DNA from: Craterostigma plantagineum
Taxonomy: Eukaryota; Streptophyta; Magnoliopsida; Lamiales; Linderniaceae
Direction of reading: 5' to 3'
Assembly (NCBI GenBank): GCA_027422505.1
Contig: JAPQWV010000494.1
Span: 186,001 to 250,000, forward strand
DNA: 64,000 nucleotides
In this document: positions 1 through 7,661 of the stretch, one piece after another
How the letters are laid out: each line of letters opens with the position of its first letter
Numbering within the stretch: the stretch's first letter is position 1
The notes under the pieces: generated by a model
The model's input: the letters and a program-made list of their open reading frames with translations, nothing else
What the model was told of the DNA's origin: nothing
Databases searched by the model: none
Translations under genes and position numbers: made by a program

Positions 1-207
1 AATGATGGTCCAAAGTTGAGCGGGTCCCTCAAAAATGGAGGAAAGCATGTCGTTGGCGAGGTCTCCATCCTTGATTTCTATGAAGTTGATGAATCGTTGC
101 TTCCATATGCCGTACTCTCCCCATCTAGTAGTGGTGCCCGGTTTTAAGATCCAATGGCGAGGCCGTCCATATTTTCTTTGGTAATGATCGTTAACGCAAA
201 ATAGATC
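1..207 (-). pseudogene. Copia element A, gag N-terminal fragment
   Basis: Read on the minus strand this stretch gives a gag-like reading frame with the motifs VNDHYQRKYGRP, KPGTTTRWGEYGIWKQRF and INFIEIKDGDLAND, ending in EGPAQLWTI at the window edge. The W-x(7-8)-F-INFI pattern is the start of the Copia gag (UBN2-type) domain, which forms the virus-like particle. No ATG is visible in frame upstream, so the start is either lost or lies in the leader. It lies downstream, in the minus-strand sense, of a tRNA primer site and an LTR, which fixes its place as the first gene of the element. The rest of gag-pol is outside the window. Confidence 0.7.
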
Positions 208-1182
208 TGCGAAATGAAATGTTTTAGTTTCGAATGAGAAATAGTCAACTTTGAAGAATTTGAGTGTTGAGTCAAATAAGCAAGTTCACTTAATGTGTTC
301 AGTCATATTTTAAAATTGGATGATTTTTGTGTAAGGCTTGAGGATCGGACGATTGGAGTTCTACGAATTTAAAATTTGGTCGACTCAATTTTTAGTGATT
401 GATCGATTCTAATCCTATAGAAGCAAGTCGTCGATTTTGATCCTAAGTGCTGAGAATCGGGCGAATTCTAAGATTTCAAAACCAGGCGACAAAAATTCAA
501 TTTAAAGACTTGAATTGGGAGACAGAATTTGAATTGGGCGAAAGAGTTTGAGAAAGGTTTGTTTCGGGCAATTCTAATTCGGAGCGATTTTAATTTGGAA
601 TATCTTGAATCGGCCGATAGAAATGATCCAGTTTCAGGCAATTTTCGTCCAAATAGATTGCGTTTCGATTGACTAAAATTGGGCGTAGCCTAGCGGGCGA
701 TTGAGTGTCCGGCAATACAATTAAATGGACTAACAATCGCAGATAAATTAATCGGGCGAAACTGGTATTGTAGCCTTTCGGGCGAATCGAGTGTCGGCCG
801 ATAGAGTGAAATTGACTGAAAATCGCCGAGATTTTAATCGGTTGAGACTCCTCACAGTGAGTTGGTTTCGGTCGCAACCTTCAGATTTCTTAGCACTGTT
901 CTATATGTCTACCCAAAACTGATAAACAGCCCAGAAAAACCAGTTTTTCATACTTGTTTTTGCTCAAATCCTACTCAATCTTGACGGAAATCGACGTGAA
1001 AGATCATAAAAGTACTCATTATCAGTTTGCTAATGTCTTAAAGGAAAGAAATCACTGAAAACGATTTGAAAATATCCAAAAACAGTGAAAAATCGAAAAT
1101 GAGTTTTCAATCAAAATCTTCCTCAAATCACGTCGGAATAGAGCAAAACTGGATTCAAATCGAAGATATTGATCCACGTTAG
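208..1182 (-). other. 5' untranslated leader of Copia element A
   Basis: About 1 kb between the primer site and gag of the minus-strand element. It is rich in short motifs resembling TCGGGCGA and AATCGGCCGA repeated irregularly between 330 and 860. No long frame is convincing here. The position and lack of coding content fit a leader with possible packaging signals, which is inference. Confidence 0.5.
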
Positions 1183-1194
1183 GCTCTGATACCA
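1183..1194 (-). promoter_or_regulatory. Primer-binding site (initiator Met tRNA), element A
   Basis: The reverse complement reads TGGTATCAGAGC, the standard complement of the plant initiator-Met tRNA 3' end. It starts two bases inside the LTR edge at 1197. It shows that the neighbouring LTR is a 5' LTR of a minus-strand element. Confidence 0.9.
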
Positions 1195-1196
1195 CT

Positions 1197-1508
1197 TGTT
1201 GGTCCTTATATTCCCAAAGAAGGATCAAAAGATAGCTTGAAATGCTTAAAACGTGAAGAACACCTTGAGTGCATGTAACCGTGTGTTGTTATAAAGAAAA
1301 GTACGTGGCTTACTTTTGGAATTCTTTTGATAAACCCTAATTAGGGAAGTTTGGGCTTTATATACCACAAGTATTTGGTATATTAAAGCCCAGTCACCTA
1401 ACCTATACAAAATACCATAAGTTACCCCAAACTACTACAATCCATTAATTAACAACTTATAAACCCAAGATTACAATAATGAAAGGATGCTACAATCTTT
1501 TCCTAACA
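1197..1508 (-). repeat. 5' LTR of Copia element A (minus strand)
   Basis: On the minus strand this 312-bp block begins TGTTAGGAAAAG and ends GGACCAACA, the usual TG...CA limits. It is the inverted counterpart of the LTR at 3451-3765, with many small differences such as an extra CCC near the end. A primer site follows immediately on the minus strand. The block is the right-hand border of element A, whose body runs off the left edge. Confidence 0.88.
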
Positions 1509-1673
1509 CAAGTCCTGTGCAAACAGGCGGCACATCAGGAATATTTTTTTCTGATGTTGTGACGGCAGGACGTCTTCGTGACTCCGCCACGTTATTTTCC
1601 CCGTTTGTAACGAAGGCCAGGCAGGCTCGACGCTCGACTTGCTGAATTCGCAAAAGGTCTCGAAGATTCCATC

Positions 1674-3441
1674 ATGACCCAAGTGTACAATGCACTTGGG
1701 ACTTCGACTCGAGACAAAGGCAAAGCCCCAGTCACCGAAGAAGAACGTCCTAGATCGGATCCATCCGCTGACCCTGACGAAGGCCCATGGAACGTTCCAA
1801 TCACGGAACTCATTGACGTCGTGCTAGCCAGATTATGCACTGCATCGAAGCTCACCGAATATGATGCAGAGGTCCTCAAGAGTCTCGAGCTTCCGTGCAC
1901 CTGCCGAGGCGAGGCCCAGACATCGAATCAACCACGTGACGACCCAGACGATGAGGGTCGTCCCGAGGGGGAGAAGACACAAGACAAAGGGCCTCAACCT
2001 CAACAGTCGCAGCTAAGAGTCACCCTAACACCTACCAGAACCACATCACCTACACCCACACAAACAAAAAAGCTACCCGCACTACTACCAAAACAACCTC
2101 AACAGCTCTCCTCACCAGCTATGAGGCTTTCGTTTCCTCATCCCACAAGCCAAAGCAGCCCTTCGATGTCTCTATCACCTCTCACCCATCCCGCAAGTCC
2201 TTCAATGTCACCATCATCTCCAATCCTATCTCTTCAGGCAGATAATCCAATCCCACAAACTGAAGAACTGTACAACCCACACGATGCCGTGGAAATCTAC
2301 ATCTTCAACGAAGATTGGATAACAAAACCGATGGATCCGGACATGGCCAGAGGCTTGATGGAAAATGCCAGATACTTCTTGATGAAGGCAAACGTAAGCC
2401 TGGCCCTAATCGGCGACGATGAACTCGAGGAAAAGACTACGAAGCGGAAATTCCAAAACTTCCCGATCTTCTCCAACAGTCCGCCGTCGATGAGGAATGC
2501 CCACCAATGAAGTGGAAGATAGGAGAAGAGCTGAAACTGCCGTGGGAAAACGCCAAGGTGATTGATCCATTTCAAGAAGAAATTCGAAGGAGAATCTGGA
2601 GGAAGGAGGATAGGATCAAGAAGCTGGACGAGCTTGAGCTTAGAGGACTAAGTCATCTTCCAGGACCAAAAGCAGTCCAGTACCTGCTATCTCTTCGCCG
2701 AATTCGGATGTTCAGAGGAAAAGGAGGTGATGTAGATACTCTAAGAAGAGAAGAGGCGAAGAGACCCAGAATTAGAGAAATTCCGGGAGTTCGTGATATT
2801 TGCAGACATGGACATGCCTATCTACATGGTACGGCGAGAAGATGAAGCATACGAAGAACTGAATGAAGCAGACCTCGCGTACATCAGAAGTGAAGATGTT
2901 GCACAAATCCCGAGAGACTATAGAACACTTGGAGCACTCAAGACTCCAGAACTCAGACAGGCTACTATGCGCTGAAAAGATTCATTATGCGCCAAGTCAG
3001 GTTCAATGCAACTCATGATCTGCAAATGGCGGTAGAGAGTAACATGAAGAAAGTGAATCTCACGAAGCCATCCTTCGATGTCCCAGATCCACGTATGGTG
3101 AATGTCACATCATAAATGAAGACGACGATCCATCAATTGTCTACATCAACTTCAAAGGAGAGAAAAGGCTTATGAACACGTCAGAGATTCACAAGTTCAG
3201 CGACGGAACCCTACTGATCATTCGAAACAAACTCAGAAGCATTCTCGAGAAGCTAAGATACGGAGAATACAAAGTTCAAGAAAAATACATTAAGCTAATC
3301 GAGACCATCTCTGGGAAAATATATTTTCGAAGAAGGTTGCGATCGTTTGAGCACTTCTCAGGACTCAGAAAGTCTCCCTACCACCTGGTGAAACCCAAGC
3401 AAAAGAAGACACAAAGGACGCCACAACAAAAAGGATGCTAA
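1674..3441 (+). pseudogene. Degenerate 3' ORF of a plus-strand Copia element (element B)
   Basis: Three overlapping open stretches in different frames (1674-2510, 2507-2845, 2793-2975) and a fourth at 3172-3441 form one decayed protein. The N-terminal part is Ser/Pro/Thr-rich and low-complexity. The middle has DLxRGLMENARYFLMKANV-like text. The C-terminal part has EIHKFSDGTL and FRRRLRSFEHFSG. From memory, KFSDGTL and RRxxRSLExFVGG-like patterns recur in extra 3' ORFs of some plant Copia elements; that assignment is not checked. At least three frameshifts make it non-functional. It ends just before a polypurine tract and the 3' LTR. An endogenous pararetrovirus was considered, but no reverse transcriptase or movement-protein motif supports it. 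Confidence 0.6.
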
Positions 3442-3450
3442 GGGGGAGAT
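3441..3450 (+). promoter_or_regulatory. Polypurine tract of element B
   Basis: AGGGGGAGAT lies directly before the TGTTAGG start of the LTR. This is the expected plus-strand DNA priming site and sets the strand of element B. Confidence 0.8.
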
Positions 3451-3765
3451 TGTTAGGAAAATATTGTAGCATCCTTTAATTATTGTAATCTTGGGTTTAT
3501 ATGTTGTTAATTAAAGGGTTGTAGTAGTTTGGGGTAACTCGTGATATTTTGTATAAGTTATGTGATTGGGTTTTAATATACCAAATACTTGTGGTATATA
3601 AAGCCCAAACTTCCCTTATTAGGGTTTATCAAAAGAATTCCAAAAGTAAGCCACCTTGTACTTTTCCTTAGAAAAATACACACTAACACACACTCAAGGT
3701 GTTCTACATGTTTTATGCATACAAGCATTTCTATTGATCCTTGTTTGGTAATATAAGGACCAACA
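3451..3765 (+). repeat. 3' LTR of Copia element B (plus strand)
   Basis: A 315-bp LTR running TGTTAGGAAAAT to GGACCAACA. It is inverted relative to 1197-1508 and is preceded by a polypurine tract. It contains ATATACC...GGTATATAAAGCCC, a likely TATA region. The element's 5' half is missing because element A abuts at 1508/1509. Confidence 0.88.
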
Positions 3766-5070
3766 AAGGGCCTCATCGTTTGGACAAAGAAAGTGTAGAG
3801 TATTATGTATTTGGCAAGCCTTTTTGTGGTAGGTTCTATAGCTTTTCGGTCTAAGTTTGGGTTTTCTCATTTTTCGTCGGCTTTTGTCACTTTTGTTGGG
3901 TGTGTGCTCCTATGCAAGCCTTTGTTCTCTAACGGATAATGATGTCACTGGAGAGACCCTTGTGGCTATTTAGTCCATGTATTTTGTTTGCCAGTACAAG
4001 TTATCGTTTCGAAAAAAATATGAATCCGAATAAGAACATTTTTATTCGAAAAATATCCGATACGAATATGAAAACACAATATTCGATTCCAAGATTAATC
4101 GAATTGTTCGATCGAATTTATAAATTTTAATATGAAACATTTATGATAAGAAAAAGATTTTTAAAAATAAATCAAAGAATGATATTTATAAATTTAGAAG
4201 TTTTGCTTATTTCTAATTGTAAAGTGTAGAATTAACTTCCACCGTAAATTACAAAATTAATATTTATGTGCAAATAATTTCCTTTGAACTTCATGAAATA
4301 AAATGTAATAAATTAAAACTTACATTATTACTGATGGAGAACAAAATTTTAAGAAATTGTACAATTTCTAAGTTTTTTTTTTCACCCTCAAAGGGGTGCC
4401 AATACATAAAATTACAATTCAATATATTTTAAAATATATATTAATATAATAATATGTATGTTTTTTTTAAATGTAAATAAACACTCAAATATAATCAATA
4501 TTCGAGTATTCGAATATTCGATTCCAATATTTCCGAATACGAATAAGAATCAATTTTATGACACGATTAAATACTCAAATATTCGTATTTGGATTCGATT
4601 GTCATCCAAATATGAATAGAATATTATGGTATTCGACTCGTTCGATTCGTTTGCAACCCTACCAATAGGTCCTTCCGACAACACTGAATAAACCAGTAAA
4701 GACAAAAGCTCACCAAATAAGCAAACAAACGAACCACCCAAAATCTAATCGGCTAAGCAAACATAAATAATAAGACAACTCAACTATTCAAAAGTAAGAA
4801 CGCGAACTTCTATTACATCATATGAACTTAAAACTCCATTTCTAAGATGGGCTATTAAATCCACATCTATAATAATATCACCCGGGAATATTGGAGAATC
4901 CAATGAGTAGCTACTTAAAACTCCATTTCAAGCTTTCACAAAGAAACTCAAATAACCCAAAAGATTTCTCCACGGATGTAAATGAGATTTAAAGAAATGC
5001 ACAACCCCATAAAAGGGGGAGAAAAGCCCCAAAATGGGGAAGAAACTTTCATAATGGAATAGAATAGCTC
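3766..5070. other. Intergenic AT-rich stretch, possible decayed hAT-like element
   Basis: No gene is supported. From about 4020 to 4660 the DNA is crowded with ATTCGAAT and CGAATA motifs in both orientations. The right edge reads, on the minus strand, AGGGTTGCAAACGAATCGAA, which resembles the terminal repeats of hAT-Ac-type plant MITEs (AGGGGTGTAAACGAGC). No clear matching left terminus or 8-bp target duplication was found, so this is only a suggestion. Confidence 0.3.
5066..5070. repeat. Left target-site duplication of the small Gypsy-type element
   Basis: AGCTC here against AGTTC at 7334-7338 after the second LTR, four of five bases matching. Consistent with one insertion event followed by a point mutation. 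Confidence 0.65.
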
Positions 5071-5513
5071 TGTAAAGACCCGACCTTATTATGATATGGC
5101 GATTGAAGAAGGGAAGATCAAGAAAAAAGCTCAAGGAAGAATCTTCAAAGAATTGGGCTTAGGGCATGTTTTGATAACCTATCAACATATTACTAGCCCA
5201 TTTATGCTTGGGTTTATTTTGATATTTGACTATATAACTAATGTAAGGAACGTTTATGGAAATTAAGCAAAATGAATGAAGTTCTCTACTTCTCTGATCT
5301 CTCTCCCTCTCTAATCTATCATCTCTCTGCTTCGATCTATCTTCATCTCTCTCACTCTCAATCTGTATCTCTCCCCCTCTCTAAGCTCCCCTTCTTTTTC
5401 TAATCTATGTTCGTCATTTTCTTTTCGGATTTCTTCCTAGAAGCTAAATACTACCACGCACGCCAGCTGTTTGATAAGTAAGAAACCTAGTGAATTAAGG
5501 ACGGGATCTTACA
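5071..5513 (+). repeat. 5' LTR of the small Gypsy-type element
   Basis: 443 bp, TGTAAAGACCCG to GGGATCTTACA. It contains a pyrimidine-rich run of CTCTCT motifs (5280-5410) and a TATATAA at 5231-5237 as a possible TATA box. It lacks nine bases (GAAGTCCCA or equivalent) present in the 3' LTR near its end. Confidence 0.92.
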
Positions 5514-5516
5514 AAT

Positions 5517-5528
5517 TGGTATCAGAGC
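5517..5528 (+). promoter_or_regulatory. Primer-binding site of the small Gypsy-type element
   Basis: TGGTATCAGAGC, complementary to the initiator-Met tRNA 3' end, three bases after the LTR end at 5513. Confidence 0.92.
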
Positions 5529-5553
5529 AATCGAACCTTGGACCGTTTCAACG

Positions 5554-6225
5554 ATGGCGATTACTTGGATCAGGATGCCTCCTACCTTCTATGGAACGGA
5601 TGCAATAGCTTGGGTAGAGGAGTGCAGTCAATACTTCGCATCGAAGACCATAACTGATGTCGGGCGAACGCAGCGCGCCTGGCTCTACGTCGAAGGCGAG
5701 GCTCTCGAATGGTACGACGAGTACGTTGAAGGTAAAGATTTAACTTGGAATGAATTCATTGAAGCTCTAACCAAGAGGTTTGACAATACAGAACTTGTCG
5801 AACCGACAACGAATGGTGTTGAAGCACTGCTTACTGTTGATCAATCAGGGTTGGAAGACCAGGAGTCATCAGCGTTGGTTGAGGTCGAAATCTGCCAGGA
5901 GCTGGGTATTGAAAGTGCTGCTGATGAAGAAGTTGGACTTGCTGGCATGTTTTATGAGCAAAAAGAGTTTTATCAGATCAAAATGAGTTGTTTGACCGAG
6001 GTTGGTGGGATATCGATCAGTTTCTCTTTGGCGAGGATCGTAGCCTACCATTCGATCGAGGGCGTTGGTATATCGAGCCGTTGCCCGTGTGGAATGATCG
6101 TAGTATACCTTTTGATCGAGGAAAATACATTGATGTGTCAGTTAGAGTGCAAGAATTTCGAGCATCGGCTGTGTTTGTGCCCGAGCTTCTATGTGTCTAG
6201 ACAAAAGCTGCTATATGGACAATGA
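5554..6225 (+). CDS. Gag-like protein of the small Gypsy-type element (223 aa)
   Basis: The first ~80 residues match the core of Ty3/Gypsy gag (Retrotrans_gag): PTFYGTDAIAWVEECSQYF, then RAWLYVEGEALEWYDEY and LTWNEFIEALTKRFDN. This domain builds the particle shell. The usual C-terminal zinc knuckle is absent, and after residue ~95 the sequence has no recognised domain. The start ATG at 5554 lies 25 bases after the primer site. The C-terminal half overlaps a 60-bp tandem repeat whose cleaner reading is in another frame (5988-6200), which suggests a past frameshift. The stop codon TGA overlaps the ATG of the next frame as ATGA. The protein may be a truncated gag used in trans. Confidence 0.65.
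   Translation: MAITWIRMPPTFYGTDAIAWVEECSQYFASKTITDVGRTQRAWLYVEGEALEWYDEYVEGKDLTWNEFIEALTKRFDNTELVEPTTNGVEALLTVDQSGLEDQESSALVEVEICQELGIESAADEEVGLAGMFYEQKEFYQIKMSCLTEVGGISISFSLARIVAYHSIEGVGISSRCPCGMIVVYLLIEENTLMCQLECKNFEHRLCLCPSFYVSRQKLLYGQ
5991..6135 (+). repeat. 60-bp tandem repeat inside the small Gypsy-type element
   Basis: Two full 60-bp units and a partial third, each ending GATCGAG or GACCGAG. In the frame of 5988-6200 each unit encodes 20 residues with the pattern FDRG-W-I...DRS-P. The period is a multiple of three, so the reading frame is kept. A diverged SLFPFDR recurs near 6640. Confidence 0.75.
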
Positions 6226-6881
6226 GTAATATCTGTTTCTTTGGGTGGATTGGTCAGTGGTACAAAACGTGGCATACTTATCAGAAGTTACCTCACCTCA
6301 TTGGTGGGACTCTTAATCCTAGGTTCATGGTTCACATCTGTGAAGCTCGCACCTGGGCTCTGACCTCTACTTATGGGTATGTGCTGGGAATGCTACTGGC
6401 TTATGACTTGGAGAATACCATCCTCATAGAGAGACGAGAAATACAAACATCATTGAGTGCAGAATTGTTCGTGAAAACATGTGAAGAGGTAGTGGAGGTT
6501 CTTTTAGGCACTTATGTCATGGGCATTAGAGGAGTAGAGGCTTGTTATGAGAGGATGAAACTATCGCATGGAGGAATGCGCTATCTAACGCGTGGCTCTA
6601 AACTTGCTCGAGGTGGTTTTTTGTTCATACTCGATAGTTCGCTTTTTCCTTTCGATCGCAGAAAAAGTGCACCTACGATAGCAAGTGATGGTCGTGGTCT
6701 CGTTGACGAACATCATCTTCATGCGACCGATTTCGTTGGGAGTTCACTTTTTCCTTTGATCGAGAGGTGTATCGACAACAGCATGCTGTGGCGGATGTCT
6801 CATTATGGGGCATTATACTTACTACGTAGAGATTGTTACCCATTCATCCTTGAGGGCAAGGATGTCTCAATGGGGGAGTAA
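6222..6881 (+). CDS. Second ORF of the small Gypsy-type element (219 aa, unknown)
   Basis: An uninterrupted 219-codon frame that begins in an ATGA overlap with the gag-like frame and ends with TAA immediately before the LTR at 6882. It fills the rest of the interior. I recognise no domain. It has a few hydrophobic patches and two S-LFP(F/L) motifs (near 6640 and 6745). No RT, protease or integrase motif is present. It may be a chance frame, since polypurine and repeat constraints act here, but two such frames tiling the interior is notable. Real coding status is uncertain. Confidence 0.35.
   Translation: MSNICFFGWIGQWYKTWHTYQKLPHLIGGTLNPRFMVHICEARTWALTSTYGYVLGMLLAYDLENTILIERREIQTSLSAELFVKTCEEVVEVLLGTYVMGIRGVEACYERMKLSHGGMRYLTRGSKLARGGFLFILDSSLFPFDRRKSAPTIASDGRGLVDEHHLHATDFVGSSLFPLIERCIDNSMLWRMSHYGALYLLRRDCYPFILEGKDVSMGE
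6869..6881 (+). promoter_or_regulatory. Polypurine tract of the small Gypsy-type element
   Basis: AATGGGGGAGTAA just before the 3' LTR start TGTAAGG. It gives the plus-strand orientation of the element. Confidence 0.8.
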
Positions 6882-7333
6882 TGTAAGGACCCGACCTTAT
6901 TAAGATATGGCGATTGAAGAAGGGAAGATCAAGAAAAAAGCTCAAGGAAGAATCTTCAAAGAATTGGGCTTAGGGCATGTTTTGATAACCGATCAACATA
7001 TTACTAGCCCATTTATGCTTGGGTTTATTTTGATATTTGACGATATAACTAATGTAAGGAACGTTTATGGAAATTAAGCAAAATGAATGAAGTTCTCTAC
7101 TTCTCTGATCTCTCTCCCTCTCTAATCTATCATCTCTCTGCTTCGATCTATCTTCATCTCTCTCACTCTCAATCTGTATCTCTCCCCCTCTCTAAGCTCC
7201 CCTTCTTCTTCTAATCTCTGTTCGTCATCTTCTTTTCGGATTTCTTCCTAGAAGCTAAATACTACCTCGCACGCCAGCTGTTTGATAGAAGTCCCAAGTA
7301 AGAAACCTAGTGAATTAAGGCCGGGATCTTACA
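6882..7333 (+). repeat. 3' LTR of the small Gypsy-type element
   Basis: 452 bp, TGTAAGGACCCG to GGGATCTTACA, aligned along its whole length with 5071-5513. Scattered substitutions and one 9-bp indel separate the two copies. Confidence 0.92.
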
Positions 7334-7440
7334 AGTTCCCACATGAGGAAACTAAAGAGAAAAAAAAAACAAAAATTAAAAAGAAAACATGGAAGTATAC
7401 ACCCTAACCTCCATTAATGGAGGAAATGGGAGAAGGAAGA

Positions 7441-7446
7441 TTTATT
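7441..7446 (-). terminator. Candidate poly(A) signal of the pectin methylesterase gene
   Basis: AATAAA on the minus strand, about 215 bases after the stop codon at 7662. It fits a normal plant 3' UTR length but is unproven. Confidence 0.4.
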
Positions 7447-7661
7447 TTGATAGGGTTTGTAGTGAGCGGCGAGAGGAAGGGTTTGAGAGAGAAAGGTTAT
7501 CTTGCCTTCCCTTATCTATGTATTAACACAAAGAAACAAAACTGCAACAACATCACTTCGTTCTACCATTTTCACAGTTTTCTTCTTTTCTTTGGTAATG
7601 GGCTTCTCTATAAAATCATTAAAGCATCACAAATTTGTTACATACATTCAAAGAAAAAAAG

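Larger units (their letters stand above)
5071..7333 (+). mobile_element. Complete non-autonomous Gypsy-type LTR retrotransposon (2.26 kb)
   Basis: Two near-identical LTRs flank a 1,368-bp interior that starts with a tRNA-Met primer site and ends with a polypurine tract. The coding part is limited to a gag-like frame and a second frame of unknown nature. There is no protease, RT or integrase, so it must borrow enzymes from a full Gypsy element. The structure is between a TRIM and a LARD in size. LTR similarity and a near-perfect 5-bp duplication indicate a fairly recent insertion. It sits downstream of the pectin methylesterase gene (which is on the other strand), about 330 bp past its stop codon. 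Confidence 0.88.

Noticed and set aside
1183..1194. tRNA-like sequence TGGTATCAGAGC at many sites
   Set aside because: These are retrotransposon primer-binding sites next to LTR ends, not tRNA genes; no cloverleaf surrounds them.
1674..3441. Endogenous pararetrovirus (caulimovirid) origin of the left ORF cluster
   Set aside because: No RT, protease or movement-protein motif is visible, and the block is bounded by a polypurine tract and LTR of Copia type.
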